This document shows positions 35,560 to 44,722 of a DNA stretch of 64,000 nucleotides, piece after piece (position 1 is the stretch's first letter; each line of letters opens with the position of its first letter). This DNA is from Lactobacillus sp. 0.1XD8-4. GTDB lineage: Bacteria > Bacillota > Bacilli > Lactobacillales > Lactobacillaceae. Both the position numbers and the translations under genes were made by a program. The stretch lies in the NCBI RefSeq assembly GCF_009663775.1, contig NZ_RDBR01000001.1, forward strand, positions 23,738 to 87,737, given 5' to 3'. The notes beneath the pieces are model-generated. The model was not told the origin of the DNA and ran no database searches. It worked only from the letters and a program-made list of their open reading frames with translations.

Positions 35560-36414
35560 ATGTGTACAAATTTAGCAAAGAATATCGCAACGGCATTAGC
35601 AAAATGGGAAACGATGACGATTACCAGCGACCCACTATTTGGGATGGTGATGGAAAATAAGGAAATCTGTTTGGAACTGATCAATCGGGCATTGCCGCAC
35701 TTAAAGGCCAAGAAGATTATCCAGCTGGTGACACAAAAGGACATTAATGTAGTTGCTGCCCGTCGCGTTCGATATGATGTTTATGTCCGTGATGAACACG
35801 GCAATATTATTGTCATTGAAATGCAGGTAGCTGATCGGCAGAATCTGCCTTATCGTTTACGGTATTATCAAGAACAGATCGATCATGGCGTATTATTACC
35901 CGGGAAAAATTACCAAGACCTAAGTGATCACCCAACCTATGTCATTATGTTTTGTGATTTCGACTACTACGGCCGGGGCTGGGCACGGTACACCTTTGAA
36001 AATACTTGCCTCCGTGATTCAACCTTAAAGCTCGGTGATCAACGCACGGTGGTAGTCTTTAACGCCCTCGCAAAAGAATTTGCGCAAGACGAAGAACCGA
36101 TAAAAACCTTTCTTGCTTTAATGCGCAATCAAGTAGACAATAGAAGTAAATTCATTACTAAGATTCAGAACGAGATTGTCAGAGTAAAGCAAGATCCAGA
36201 GAGGAGACGGGGCTTTATGAAGTTTGAACTGGAACTGATGGATGCGCGCCGAGAAGGAATGGAAAAAGGAATAGAAAAAGGTGAGACTAAAGGAATTTAT
36301 GCTCTTATCCATCCCCTTCGTGACCTTGGCATTGATGAAGCCGTTATTAAGCAAAAAGTGATGAGCAATTTCAATCTTTCCGATGCCGATGCAACTAAAT
36401 ATTTACAGAATTAA
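35560..36414 (+). CDS. Rpn family recombination-promoting nuclease / putative transposase
   Basis: A 284-residue protein of the PD-(D/E)XK nuclease/Rpn (YhgA-like) group. It begins with the family pattern D-P-L-F-G-M-V-M-E-N near residue 25; the nuclease core is R-Y-D-V-Y-V-R-D-x-x-G-N-I-I-V-I-E-M-Q at about residues 73-91, with D in the R-Y-D and E-x-Q as the active site. The C-terminal 60 residues are a charged, Arg/Glu/Lys-rich helix typical of these proteins. Rpn nucleases promote RecA-independent recombination in E. coli and have been linked to phage defence. It has no IS ends. A terminator follows. Confidence 0.85.
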   Translation: MCTNLAKNIATALAKWETMTITSDPLFGMVMENKEICLELINRALPHLKAKKIIQLVTQKDINVVAARRVRYDVYVRDEHGNIIVIEMQVADRQNLPYRLRYYQEQIDHGVLLPGKNYQDLSDHPTYVIMFCDFDYYGRGWARYTFENTCLRDSTLKLGDQRTVVVFNALAKEFAQDEEPIKTFLALMRNQVDNRSKFITKIQNEIVRVKQDPERRRGFMKFELELMDARREGMEKGIEKGETKGIYALIHPLRDLGIDEAVIKQKVMSNFNLSDADATKYLQN

Positions 36415-36421
36415 ACAATTT

Positions 36422-36475
36422 AAAATGAGTCATTAACATTCAAACTCATCGAATGCTAATGACTCATTTATTTTC
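36422..36475. terminator. Bidirectional terminator between rpn-like and tauE-like genes
   Basis: A long stem (36423-36441 with 36451-36469, one mismatch) with A/T runs on both sides, between converging genes. The minus-strand stop of the TauE gene lies directly beside it. Confidence 0.85.
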
Positions 36476-37260
36476 TACATCAAATTTCTTATTACAAGTG
36501 ATCCAGCTAAGATTAGCGCCCCAATTCCTACTATTATCTGCATTAAGCGACCAGGTAAATGGCGGACAATAATAGGTCCCACATAGCCGCCAACTACATT
36601 CCCGATCATTAGCGGAATCACATAGTTCCAATAAATTGTCGTTTCAATAGCAAAAACAATCCAGGAAGTCGTATTCGTAACTGTCATTGCAACATTTTTT
36701 AAAGCATTATTAACGGCAAAACTCTTTTGACTATTTATTACTGTGAGCAAAGTCAGCATTAAGACTCCTGCTCCGGCATTAAAAAAGCCTGAGTAAATTC
36801 CAACAATAAAAATTCCAATAATTGAGAAAAATTGGCTAATCCGTGACTTACCAAAAAGTTTACTATTAGCCCCCATTGTTGGGGCCGCTTTTTTAGGATG
36901 ATGGGGAAAAAGTAAAATAATTCCCGCTAAGGCAATACATAGCGGCACCAACTCAGCAAACAATTTACCGGGAACTGCAAAGAGCAAAAAAGCACCGATA
37001 ATCGAGCCGGCAAAAACCAATGGTAATATTAGCCATAATTGGCGACGATTATTTTTCAACTCTTTAAATGATGCAAAAACGGAACTGTAATTCCCCGTAA
37101 CTGTAGAGAAAGCACTTGTAACGTTGGCCATTACTGGAGGCAATCCTAGTGCCAAGAGTGAGGGGTAAGATACTAACGAAGCTAATCCGGCAGCAGCACT
37201 AACAATTCCCGAAAGGATTCCAATCCCAAATAATAATAAAATAAAAGTTATTCCACCCAT
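36475..37260 (-). CDS. TauE/SafE family (sulfite/anion exporter-like) membrane protein
   Basis: A 261-residue protein with about seven to eight membrane segments. The N-terminal G-I-L-S-G-I-V-S-A-A-A-G-L-A-S and the repeated G-x-x-x-G-F-F-N-A-G-A-G (near residue 160) are the two homologous cores of the TauE/SafE permease family, which exports sulfite, sulfoacetate or related anions. The substrate is unknown. It stands alone and is convergent with the Rpn-like gene; the gap of 340 bases in front of it holds its promoter and, on the other strand, the TPP riboswitch. Confidence 0.88.
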   Translation of the reverse strand: MGGITFILLLFGIGILSGIVSAAAGLASLVSYPSLLALGLPPVMANVTSAFSTVTGNYSSVFASFKELKNNRRQLWLILPLVFAGSIIGAFLLFAVPGKLFAELVPLCIALAGIILLFPHHPKKAAPTMGANSKLFGKSRISQFFSIIGIFIVGIYSGFFNAGAGVLMLTLLTVINSQKSFAVNNALKNVAMTVTNTTSWIVFAIETTIYWNYVIPLMIGNVVGGYVGPIIVRHLPGRLMQIIVGIGALILAGSLVIRNLM

Positions 37261-37437
37261 TTATCTATAACCATCCCTTTAATTAATAACTTTTATTTTA
37301 AACCACTTTTGAAATCGAGTGTAAAAATTTTACTAGATTTTTTGTAAAATAATAAATAAGCATGAACTATTTCGTCCCTTCACTATTTCTTTTCATGTTT
37401 GCATTTTTAAATAATATTCGCTATCATAATGATGAAA

Positions 37438-37518
37438 ATAACTATCTGGGGTGCCTTTCGGCTGAGATAATACCCATTGAACCTGCTCTGGTTAATACCA
37501 GCGAAGGGAGATTCAGTG
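37438..37518 (+). promoter_or_regulatory. TPP riboswitch (THI element)
   Basis: All conserved blocks are present in order: CTGGGGTGCC, GGCTGAGATAATACCC, GAACCTGCTCTGGTTAATACCAGCG split over the loops, and GAAGGGAG. These form the pyrimidine- and pyrophosphate-sensing helices of the thiamine pyrophosphate aptamer. A terminator at 37543-37573 follows 25 bases on and precedes ykoE, so binding of TPP is expected to stop transcription of the transporter. No gene fits in the 37261-37601 gap. Confidence 0.95.
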
Positions 37519-37542
37519 ATATTAACTTAATTAAACTTTTGA

Positions 37543-37573
37543 CTCCATGATGTTTTTGTCATGGAGTTTTTTT
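37543..37573 (+). terminator. TPP-controlled intrinsic terminator
   Basis: Perfect 8-bp stem CTCCATGA (37543-37550) with TCATGGAG (37559-37566), 8-base loop and seven T. It lies between the TPP aptamer and the ykoE start and is the expected expression platform. Confidence 0.88.
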
Positions 37574-37601
37574 ACCCTTATAGTAATTAAGGAGTTTTAT
37601 T

Positions 37602-38162
37602 ATGGCTAAACATCAACTACACTTACGCGACATTATTCTACTTGCGCTAATTGGAATTATCTTTGGCGTTATTTATTTTGCGGCTGGATTCATTTATAAT
37701 GGTCTGACAATTTTATTAACCCCGATTGGCTACGGTCCGATGGCTAATGACCTTACCATGGGAATCTGGTGTATGGCAGGACCGCTTGCCGGATTTCTCA
37801 TTCGCATACCAGGGGCCGCTTTCCTTGGTGAATTTTTTGGTGCAGTCGTTGAAATGCTGCTAGGTGATCAATGGGGAGCCGTCAATCTTATTTCTGGAAC
37901 TGTTCAAGGCCTCGGGGCAGAACTTGGTTTTACCTTTACGTTTTACAGGACTTATAACTGGCTGACCCTTCTAATTTCATCGCTTACGTTAACCCTTGTT
38001 ACTTTTGGCTGGGATTGGTTTAGAAATGGCTATAGTCACTTTAGTGGTCAAATGCTTATAACCATGTTAATCGCTAGATTCATTTCAGTGTTTGTCTTTT
38101 CTGGTATTATCGTTAAATTAATTGCCAATATGTTACAACGCGCCCACTTAATCAAGCAATAA
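37602..38162 (+). CDS. ykoE: ECF transporter S component YkoE, thiamine-precursor uptake
   Basis: A 186-residue membrane protein with about six hydrophobic segments and the short polar motifs between segments characteristic of the YkoE substrate-capture component. YkoE of Bacillus is regulated by thiamine and, with YkoD and YkoC, takes up hydroxymethylpyrimidine (or thiamine itself). The gene stands right behind the TPP riboswitch and terminator, which supports the assignment. AAGGAG lies about seven bases before the ATG. ykoD starts 4 bases after the stop. Confidence 0.9.
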   Translation: MAKHQLHLRDIILLALIGIIFGVIYFAAGFIYNGLTILLTPIGYGPMANDLTMGIWCMAGPLAGFLIRIPGAAFLGEFFGAVVEMLLGDQWGAVNLISGTVQGLGAELGFTFTFYRTYNWLTLLISSLTLTLVTFGWDWFRNGYSHFSGQMLITMLIARFISVFVFSGIIVKLIANMLQRAHLIKQ

Positions 38163-38166
38163 ACCT

Positions 38167-39540
38167 ATGGAAAAAATACTATTTAACAACCTCTCATTTG
38201 CATTTGATAAACAGCCCATTTTAGAAAATATCAATGCAGAATTTAAGTCAGGAAAAATTCACCTTTTAACAGGTATTTCTGGAAGCGGCAAGTCAACCCT
38301 TCTGAAATTGATTGCTGGACTATTGCCAAAACATGGGGGCAAAATAACTACAGGAACAGTTTCGATATCTACCAACGGCCGCATAGGCATGCTGTTTCAA
38401 GATCCACTAATGCAGTTCGCCCTTGATACGCCCCGTCATGAATTAGAATTTACCCTTGAAAATTGCCAAGTTCCCTCCGCTGAAATTGATTCACGAGTTA
38501 AGAATGCCCTACAATTCGGTAAAGTTGAGGCACTAGCTAACCAGCTAATCTCAACCCTGTCTGGCGGGCAGCAGCAACGAGTTGCTTTATCGGTTGTCAT
38601 GGCCATGCAGCCATCTATTCTCTTGTTAGATGAACCATTTGCTAATGTCGATGAAGAAAACCGCCAATTGATCCTTGCACAGTTACTAAAGATTAATCAA
38701 GAAAACCATACAACTATCATTATTACTGATCACGATCTCCACGGTTACCAAAAGCTTAATCCGCTTGTCTGGCAGCTAAAGAATCGGCAAATTTCAACAT
38801 TATCAGCCTCCCAAAGACGTAAGGTTTTACAAGATAATCGTTCTTCTATTAAGACATCGCTACCACCAGCAACATCATTATCAATTATTAATTTTACTAA
38901 GTTATCACTCAAACAAGGTGATAAGACTTTATTGACCCCTGCTTCGCTTGCCCTCTTAAAAAATAAAGCAACTCTTTTAACCGGGCCGAATGGAATTGGC
39001 AAGTCAACCCTCTTAAAGGCAATTGCCAAATTAGTTAAATATCAAGGAACCATAACATACAACAATCAAAATATTCAAAAAATATCACCCAGGAAATACT
39101 ATCAGCAACTCGGCTTAATTTTTCAACATGCTAATGATCAATTTTTGAACGTTACCGTTGGCGAAGAATTAAACCTTAGCCGCAAAAATGGTCACAATCC
39201 ATATTTTACTAGCCGCCAAATTCAACAAGCTTTAGCTGAGCTTGACTTAGCAGGACGAGAAGAGCAAGTAATCTATTCCCTTAGCGGAGGACAGAAAAAG
39301 AAACTACAGATATTGCTGATGCTGATGATGGGACAAGAGGTACTATTATTTGATGAACCATTTACTGGATTAGACCAAGACTCGCTTAAAACGGTTCTAA
39401 AACTCATCACCGCTAGTCGTAAAATATATCCGCAGACACTGCTGATTATAAGTCACCAGTTAAACGGTCTGGATGAGTTCATCGACTACCACTTAGAAAT
39501 GAATCATCAGCAACTTAAGTATTGCGGAGGTAATTCATGA
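38167..39540 (+). CDS. ykoD: ECF transporter double ATPase YkoD
   Basis: A 457-residue protein containing two fused ABC ATPase domains. Domain 1 has Walker A G-I-S-G-S-G-K-S-T near residue 38, L-S-G-G-Q-Q-Q-R near 137 and L-L-L-D-E-P near 155. Domain 2 has G-P-N-G-I-G-K-S-T near 277, S-L-S-G-G-Q-K-K-K near 375 and F-D-E-P-F-T-G-L-D near 395. This is the energising module of the ykoEDC ECF importer. Its ATG is preceded by a poor ribosome site, so translation is probably coupled to ykoE, whose stop is 4 bases away. Confidence 0.92.
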   Translation: MEKILFNNLSFAFDKQPILENINAEFKSGKIHLLTGISGSGKSTLLKLIAGLLPKHGGKITTGTVSISTNGRIGMLFQDPLMQFALDTPRHELEFTLENCQVPSAEIDSRVKNALQFGKVEALANQLISTLSGGQQQRVALSVVMAMQPSILLLDEPFANVDEENRQLILAQLLKINQENHTTIIITDHDLHGYQKLNPLVWQLKNRQISTLSASQRRKVLQDNRSSIKTSLPPATSLSIINFTKLSLKQGDKTLLTPASLALLKNKATLLTGPNGIGKSTLLKAIAKLVKYQGTITYNNQNIQKISPRKYYQQLGLIFQHANDQFLNVTVGEELNLSRKNGHNPYFTSRQIQQALAELDLAGREEQVIYSLSGGQKKKLQILLMLMMGQEVLLFDEPFTGLDQDSLKTVLKLITASRKIYPQTLLIISHQLNGLDEFIDYHLEMNHQQLKYCGGNS

Positions 39541-40190
39541 ATCCTAGCTTAAAATTATTTCTTATTTTATTTCTCTCACTTGAATTAACCTTTACTAATA
39601 AATTATGGGTAAACATAATCGTAATCACCGTATGTCTGGTCCTGTTAATTCATTATCATTTCCGCTGGCAGCAATTTTGTTGGCTAATCTTTATTCCGCT
39701 TTTTCCAGCAATTGCCATTTTTACCACCATCGTACTCTTTAGTCCCGGTCATAGTTTATTTTATGGTTTGGTTTTATTTAGTCGGTTATATATGTATGTC
39801 AGTTTGGGAACAATTTTTACATTTACTACTAATCCGCTAGCCCTAGCCCGGTCATTAGAACAAAATTGTCATTTACCTAGTAAATATGCCTATGGGGTCT
39901 TAGCAGCTCTTAATTTAATTCCGAAAATGAAACAAGCAGTTACAACAATCTATATAGCTGGCCAAATGCGCGGAGTGACCCTGCATTGGTGGTCGCCAAC
40001 TTTATACTTCAAGGCAATTTTAGTCGCGCTTCAATGGTCAGATCAACTAGCACAGGCAATGGAGTCTCACGGTTTTGTTGAAGGACAGGCACGAACTAGG
40101 ACCATTAATATTCCGATTACTGCTCGTGACTGGGTAATCACAAGCACTTTAATTATCCTCATTCAAATAATTGTAATTGCACTCCCCTAA
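39537..40190 (+). CDS. ykoC: ECF transporter T component YkoC
   Basis: A 217-residue membrane protein of the EcfT/CbiQ family, with about five hydrophobic segments and the coupling motif A-x-x-x-R-G-V near residue 145 (G-Q-M-R-G-V) that contacts the ATPase. The ATG overlaps the ykoD stop by 4 bases (ATGA). Ends the ykoEDC unit. Confidence 0.9.
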   Translation: MNPSLKLFLILFLSLELTFTNKLWVNIIVITVCLVLLIHYHFRWQQFCWLIFIPLFPAIAIFTTIVLFSPGHSLFYGLVLFSRLYMYVSLGTIFTFTTNPLALARSLEQNCHLPSKYAYGVLAALNLIPKMKQAVTTIYIAGQMRGVTLHWWSPTLYFKAILVALQWSDQLAQAMESHGFVEGQARTRTINIPITARDWVITSTLIILIQIIVIALP

Positions 40191-40230
40191 TAGAGCATGC
40201 GATAATAGAAGAAAAGAAAGGACTGATACA

Positions 40231-40572
40231 TTGAACGATTATAATTTAACTGACCGTATCGTTAATGCTTTATCATACCTAAGCATCATTTTCTTGCCAG
40301 TTATTTTTCCGTTAATTGTTTGGATTATTGCTAAGAGTAGTAATCGGCCAAATATTGTTAAGAATGCGCGTTACGCTTTTTGGAGTCAAATTTTCCCTCT
40401 CTTGTACGTGATTGCTGCAATCTTAGTCTTTAGCGTATTTTCGTTTAATCCCGCTAATTTTCATGGTGGTGCATTATTCGGTATCCTATTAACATTTGCT
40501 CTTTTATTAGCCCTTTTACTGTTCATTTACAATATCGCGATGGCTGTTAAAATGCTCATTGGACGAGAATAA
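40231..40572 (+). CDS. DUF4870 family small membrane protein
   Basis: A 113-residue protein with three to four hydrophobic segments (about 10-36, 52-76, 82-106), matching the DUF4870/Tic20-like family (alternating N-A-x-x-Y-L-S pattern and H/N-A-R-Y-A-F-W-S-Q-I). AAAGGA lies eight bases before a TTG at 40231, chosen as start; an upstream ATG at 40177 overlaps ykoC and has no ribosome site. The role is unknown. It is 40 bases after ykoC but has its own ribosome site. Confidence 0.82.
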   Translation: MNDYNLTDRIVNALSYLSIIFLPVIFPLIVWIIAKSSNRPNIVKNARYAFWSQIFPLLYVIAAILVFSVFSFNPANFHGGALFGILLTFALLLALLLFIYNIAMAVKMLIGRE

Positions 40573-40591
40573 ATTTAACAGTAACAATTTT

Positions 40592-40625
40592 AAGAGGCCG
40601 AGAATAACATACTCAGCCTCTTTCT
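40592..40625 (+). terminator. Terminator after the DUF4870 gene
   Basis: An imperfect hairpin with arms AGAGGCCGAG (about 40593-40602) and CTCAGCCTCT (40612-40621), followed by TTTCTC. One mismatch in the stem. Confidence 0.65.
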
Positions 40626-40683
40626 CATATCAATATGACAAAGTGCAGCCTGACTGTTAAGCGCTGATATTAGAATTTCAATC

Positions 40684-40770
40684 TAGCTATCCTTCTAAAT
40701 AGGCTAGCTACACGTCGACGGGAATGGGAAAGCTAACTAGCAAGCTAGCTCTGTCCCACTCCCGTTTTGT
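40684..40770. repeat. Family A repeat, copy 4 (right half only)
   Basis: Only the right half of the family is present: GGCTAGCTACACGTCGA against copy 1 GGCTAGCTTCGCGTCGA, then CTAACTAGCAAGCTAGCTCTG and TCCCACTCCC. The outer arms ACGGGAATGGGA (about 40718-40729) and TCCCACTCCCGT (40754-40765) also pair and end in TTTTG, giving an extra terminator-like stem. Confidence 0.65.
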
Positions 40771-40798
40771 GTAAAATTTTAAGCGAGGTGATTATCTA

Positions 40799-42766
40799 AT
40801 GGGGATGATTTTAGGTATTATCCTACTCCTAACCGCAGTGGTTACAGCTAACGTTGTCCACTTGGTGTATCCTAAAATTCCACTATCAATCTATCAAATT
40901 ATTGCAGGGATCCTTTTAGCATCTCTACCAACGGAAGCGACAAACTTTACAATGCATCCTGAATTATTTATGATGGTCGTTATTGCACCACTAATGTTTA
41001 ACGATGGACAAAATCAATCTTTCCGTTACTTATCCAGCAATTATAAAGCCATCTTATCCATGACGGTGGCACTTGCTTTGGTAACAGTCCTAATTACAGG
41101 TGGTTTTCTTCACGCAACGCTCCCAGAAACTTTCCCCCTTGCCCTAGCATTTATGCTAGCCGCAATTGTGACACCGACAGATGCAGTTGCCGTTAAATCG
41201 ATTACTACCAACATGAAGGTTCCAGAAAACGTTAATGGGGCACTAGAGTATGAATCGCTTTTTAATGATGCATCAGGAATCGTCCTTTTAGACTTGGCAC
41301 TTGAAACATATAAATCCGGACAATTTTCAATTGGTCATGGAATTTGGATTTTTGTCTATGTCTTTTTTGGTGGCATTATCTTTGGTGCGATTTTAGGAAG
41401 TCTTTTAATTAGTTTAAGAATTAGCTTAATGCGTAAACACGTTGATATTGGCTCAATCGTTATCCCAATCAATGTTATGACGCCGATCGTTATCTACTGG
41501 CTTGCCGAAGAATTTCATTTTTCAGGAATCCTTGCTGTTGTAGCAGCCGGAGTTATTCATAGTATTCTTTATGATCGGATGCGCCTTACCTCAACAAAGG
41601 TTCAAATGGCTACAACGACTATTTGGAATATCATCAGCGACGCGTTAAACGGATTAGTCTTTGTCCTATTAGGAGTAATGCTCCCACAGGTACTAGGACG
41701 GACCTCGTGGAAAAGTCTCGGCGCAATTGTTGCTCTTGCCTTAACTATTTACCTGATAACAACCGCGTTACGCTTTTTATGGGTGCGCTTCAAATTAGTA
41801 AATATCCATTCATCTAACCTCAATCGTGATAGTTTGCTAATGGCGCTCGGGGGGATCCATGGAACGATTACCCTTGCCTTGGCATTTTCCTTACCCGTAC
41901 TAATTAATAACCAACAATTTGCTTTTCGTAATTCTATGATTTTAATCGCTGCAGTTGTTATTCTTATTAGTATCGCAGTCGGAGCAGTTGGCTATCCGAT
42001 CTTGTTGCCGCCAAAGTCAAAAAGTTATTCTAAGGCCGAATTCCAAAAAGAATTGGTTAAGACCGTCCAGTATGCAATTAACGAGTTACGTTCATCTGAA
42101 AAATACTCGCCAGAAAAAGCTATTGTTATTGACCAATTAAGCAGTCAAATGACTCAATACCATGAATTTAATCGTGATGTCTATACCCAATTGATGGGAA
42201 AGGCCCACCAAGTCGAACTAGCAACGCTTGATCGCCTTAACGAAGAAGGCAAAATTTCAGATCGTGAAACAAAAATTTTAGTTGGTTTCGTTACACGGTC
42301 AGCTTTCCTTGTTAATAAACATAGTTTTCTTGAATTCTGGGTAATTCTTTGGCATCGAATTAAATGGCGGTTCATGCGCCAACGCCTCCTAAAGAAAAAT
42401 GGGCGTAATCATGAAGATCATCCAGCACACTTCCAGCTAACCGATGAGCAACGTGCTCATACCGCTGACATTCTTACAATTATCAATCGCGATATTGATA
42501 AATTTTTGCATTCGGTTGAAACACCACAAAATGCTAATGAAGTTGCAATGGTGATGCGAACCTACTTCCAACGCAAGCGCATCTTTTCTCACGAGACCTC
42601 AATGGATACTGATTTAGTTACATCATTACTCATTGAAGCCTTTCAATTAGAACACAGCTATGTTCAAATGAGACTAGCAGATGATCAATTTTCACAAGAG
42701 TTAGCCAATGCCCTAAACGAGCAAATATCAACCGATGAGTTAGTTTACACTCAATCATTAGACTAA
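40799..42766 (+). CDS. Cation:proton antiporter, CPA1 family (NhaP/NhaK-like)
   Basis: A 655-residue protein: about 12 membrane segments in residues 1-410, then a cytoplasmic tail of about 245 residues rich in charged helices. The ion-binding pair in helix 5 (F-N-D-A-S-G-I-V near residue 156) and the preceding T-P-T-D-A-V (near 125) are the CPA1 signature, so Na+/H+ or K+/H+ exchange is likely; the ion is not determined. GAGGTGAT lies seven bases before the ATG. The C-terminal tail is longer than in many NhaP proteins and may be regulatory. A hairpin follows at once. Confidence 0.88.
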   Translation: MGMILGIILLLTAVVTANVVHLVYPKIPLSIYQIIAGILLASLPTEATNFTMHPELFMMVVIAPLMFNDGQNQSFRYLSSNYKAILSMTVALALVTVLITGGFLHATLPETFPLALAFMLAAIVTPTDAVAVKSITTNMKVPENVNGALEYESLFNDASGIVLLDLALETYKSGQFSIGHGIWIFVYVFFGGIIFGAILGSLLISLRISLMRKHVDIGSIVIPINVMTPIVIYWLAEEFHFSGILAVVAAGVIHSILYDRMRLTSTKVQMATTTIWNIISDALNGLVFVLLGVMLPQVLGRTSWKSLGAIVALALTIYLITTALRFLWVRFKLVNIHSSNLNRDSLLMALGGIHGTITLALAFSLPVLINNQQFAFRNSMILIAAVVILISIAVGAVGYPILLPPKSKSYSKAEFQKELVKTVQYAINELRSSEKYSPEKAIVIDQLSSQMTQYHEFNRDVYTQLMGKAHQVELATLDRLNEEGKISDRETKILVGFVTRSAFLVNKHSFLEFWVILWHRIKWRFMRQRLLKKNGRNHEDHPAHFQLTDEQRAHTADILTIINRDIDKFLHSVETPQNANEVAMVMRTYFQRKRIFSHETSMDTDLVTSLLIEAFQLEHSYVQMRLADDQFSQELANALNEQISTDELVYTQSLD

Positions 42767-42822
42767 AAAGGACACCTCAATCTTGGGTACTACGACGGTT
42801 CCCAAATGAGATGTCCTTTCTT
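42767..42822. terminator. Bidirectional terminator, antiporter versus DUF1304
   Basis: A 13-position stem (42767-42779 with 42806-42818, one mismatch) with a long loop and T/A runs. Located between convergent stops. Confidence 0.8.
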
Positions 42823-42823
42823 A

Positions 42824-43183
42824 TTAGAAAATTGTTAATAGAAAAGCAATTAGTGCTGGTAAAAACTGAATAAAAATAATCTTTTTTGTTGCAGTCAAGG
42901 CGCCAAACAGTGCAACCACCATAATAAAAACTAACAGCATTTGCCATACCAAGATTAACGTTGCGCCACTAAACAGGATCCATCCTGCAATTAGCGACAC
43001 TCCTAAGGCACCGTTATAAATTCCTTGATTAGCAAAGGAAACACGGGCTTCATGTTGTTCAGTAAATGAAAGCGGCAAGTCAAATGCCTTTGCCTGTTGT
43101 TCCGGTGTACCAAAAATCTCAAGCACCATTATTCCAATATGTTCGATTGCGACAAACATTGTAACAATAATTGCAAGCATCAT
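42824..43183 (-). CDS. DUF1304 family membrane protein
   Basis: A 119-residue protein with about four hydrophobic segments (about 2-20, 45-65, 70-90 and 100-118). The segment with A-x-E-H-I-G-I-M at residues 12-19 and N-Q-G-I-Y-N-G-A-L-G near 52-61 is the DUF1304 signature. The function of the family is not established. GGAGGAG precedes the ATG directly. It lies 11 bases behind the broken hydrolase gene and is probably cotranscribed with it. Confidence 0.85.
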   Translation of the reverse strand: MMLAIIVTMFVAIEHIGIMVLEIFGTPEQQAKAFDLPLSFTEQHEARVSFANQGIYNGALGVSLIAGWILFSGATLILVWQMLLVFIMVVALFGALTATKKIIFIQFLPALIAFLLTIF

Positions 43184-43194
43184 TTCTCCTCCAA

Positions 43195-44174
43195 CTATTT
43201 AATATACTGGTTTAAAAATTCGGCCAAATGTCGCTGATATTGAACCGGGTGAGTAGCATAAGACTTTGCATAACCCGCTCCGGGAACTACCCATAATTCT
43301 TTCTTTCCTTTAGTTGCCTGGTAATTACGGTAAACCATCTTTGTCGGTACAAAATTATCATTTGCCCCATGAATAAACAGTGTTGGTCGATGATTATGAT
43401 GCAGCATATCGATTGAACTAGCATCCCGAATGAAAAAGCCATTCTGGGTGCGATTAATTAAACTCATTGTACTAATTAATGGTACCCGTAAAAATTTAGG
43501 AATGCCGTATAAGTTACCAGCCTCGTAGTTCAACTCATCATTAAGGCTAGTATACCCGCAGTCTTCAACTAATGCTTTCACCTGGGAAGGAAGCTTAATT
43601 CCACTAGTCATCATTGTCGTAGCCCCACCCATGCTTACTCCAAAAATGACAATTTGACTGTTATTACCATTGTGACGGATTAGTTTATTAGTCCATTTTC
43701 GAATATCATAACGTTCAGGCCAGCCATAGCCGATATACTTCCCTTGACTTTGACCGTGTGCCCGCGCATCCGGCATTAAAACATTATACCCCATTTGATG
43801 GAAAAGGGCGGCATATTCGCCCATTTTTTCCTTATTGCCCATAAAGCCGTGAGCAATAACCACGTTTTTAGTTGTTGGTTTAGCTGCTGGAATATAATCA
43901 GCCACTAACCGGTAATTATCGGTTGCTGATTCCATTGTCCATTGCTGTTTTTTTACATGTTTAAACCATATTTTTTGATTGTAGAGCGGGTCGCTCTTTG
44001 CAATTTTAGTTGAATTATTAATGAAGTCCTTATGTCCCGGTACCATCGCGACAGAAAAAAGTAACAACTCGCTGCAAAGATTGCAATGATTAATACTACG
44101 ACAATACCAGTTAGCCACCGCCAGGGATGCCAACTTCTCTTTTTACTTTTAGTTTTCAAATTAATTAACCCCAT
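43195..44174 (-). pseudogene. Frameshifted alpha/beta hydrolase with N-terminal membrane anchor
   Basis: The intact family member would be about 325 residues: a membrane anchor followed by an alpha/beta hydrolase domain with H-G-F-M-G-N, G-V-S-M-G-G (nucleophile) and a C-terminal catalytic Asp in H-G-A-N-D. Here the first 45 codons (44174 down to about 44056, giving W-R-W-L-T-G-I-V-V-V-L-I-I) are in one frame and the rest, starting V-A-M-V-P-G-H-K-D-F-I-N-N, is in another. The switch lies at a run of six A on the plus strand (44055-44060); one more base there would restore the full protein. Possible causes: natural frameshift, phase variation or sequencing error. The catalytic domain alone lacks its anchor but keeps all visible catalytic residues. 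Confidence 0.75.
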
Positions 44175-44298
44175 GTCATATTTTAGTCAATGCGGATAGT
44201 GTAGCACACTTTCTGTTACTTTGCATATTCTTTTTACTCAAAAACCACATGCTAATGTTAAAATAGAAAGTGATACGATTTAAGGAGGAAGTGAGCTA

Positions 44299-44712
44299 AT
44301 GTTTCCAGAACGTCTGCGAGCTCTTCGAAAGGGACAAAAAATCACCCTCAAAGAGTTAGCAACACACCTCAATGAAAATCTCGGCCCAAATGAAAAACCA
44401 AATACTGCTTCACAAATCGGAAACTGGGAACGCGGCATTCGAACCCCATCATACGTTGAAGCACGGAAACTAGCAGAATTCTTTGATGTTAGTCTCGATT
44501 ACTTGACGGGAAAAACGGACCGCGATGATTTTGACCTTGCAAAATTATTCTTTTCAAGTAAAAACCTATCGTTTAATCAAACCGTCCTTTCTAGCGATGA
44601 CCGCTACGAAATTTTTCAATTAATTGACGGCTACCTAAAAGGACGCCATAACCGTCGTGATACTGATACTTTCTATGGGAAGCAAGAACAATTAAATTTA
44701 AAATTGAAATAA
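44299..44712 (+). CDS. XRE-type helix-turn-helix regulator
   Basis: A 137-residue protein with an N-terminal Cro/C1-type helix-turn-helix (about residues 5-70: L-R-A-L-R-K-G-x-K-I-T-L-K-E-L-A ... I-G-N-W-E-R-G-I-R-T-P-S). The C-terminal part is short and has no recognisable ligand domain. GGAGGAAG lies seven bases before the ATG. The next gene, a methyltransferase-like protein, starts 10 bases after the stop, so the regulator may control it or the pair may be one module. Confidence 0.85.
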   Translation: MFPERLRALRKGQKITLKELATHLNENLGPNEKPNTASQIGNWERGIRTPSYVEARKLAEFFDVSLDYLTGKTDRDDFDLAKLFFSSKNLSFNQTVLSSDDRYEIFQLIDGYLKGRHNRRDTDTFYGKQEQLNLKLK

Positions 44713-44722
44713 GGAGTTCAGA

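Noticed and set aside
44133..44175. A start for the hydrolase at 44133 giving M-A-S-L-A-V
   Set aside because: That segment is the shifted reading of the true membrane anchor; no ribosome site precedes it and it is unlike the family's N-terminus.
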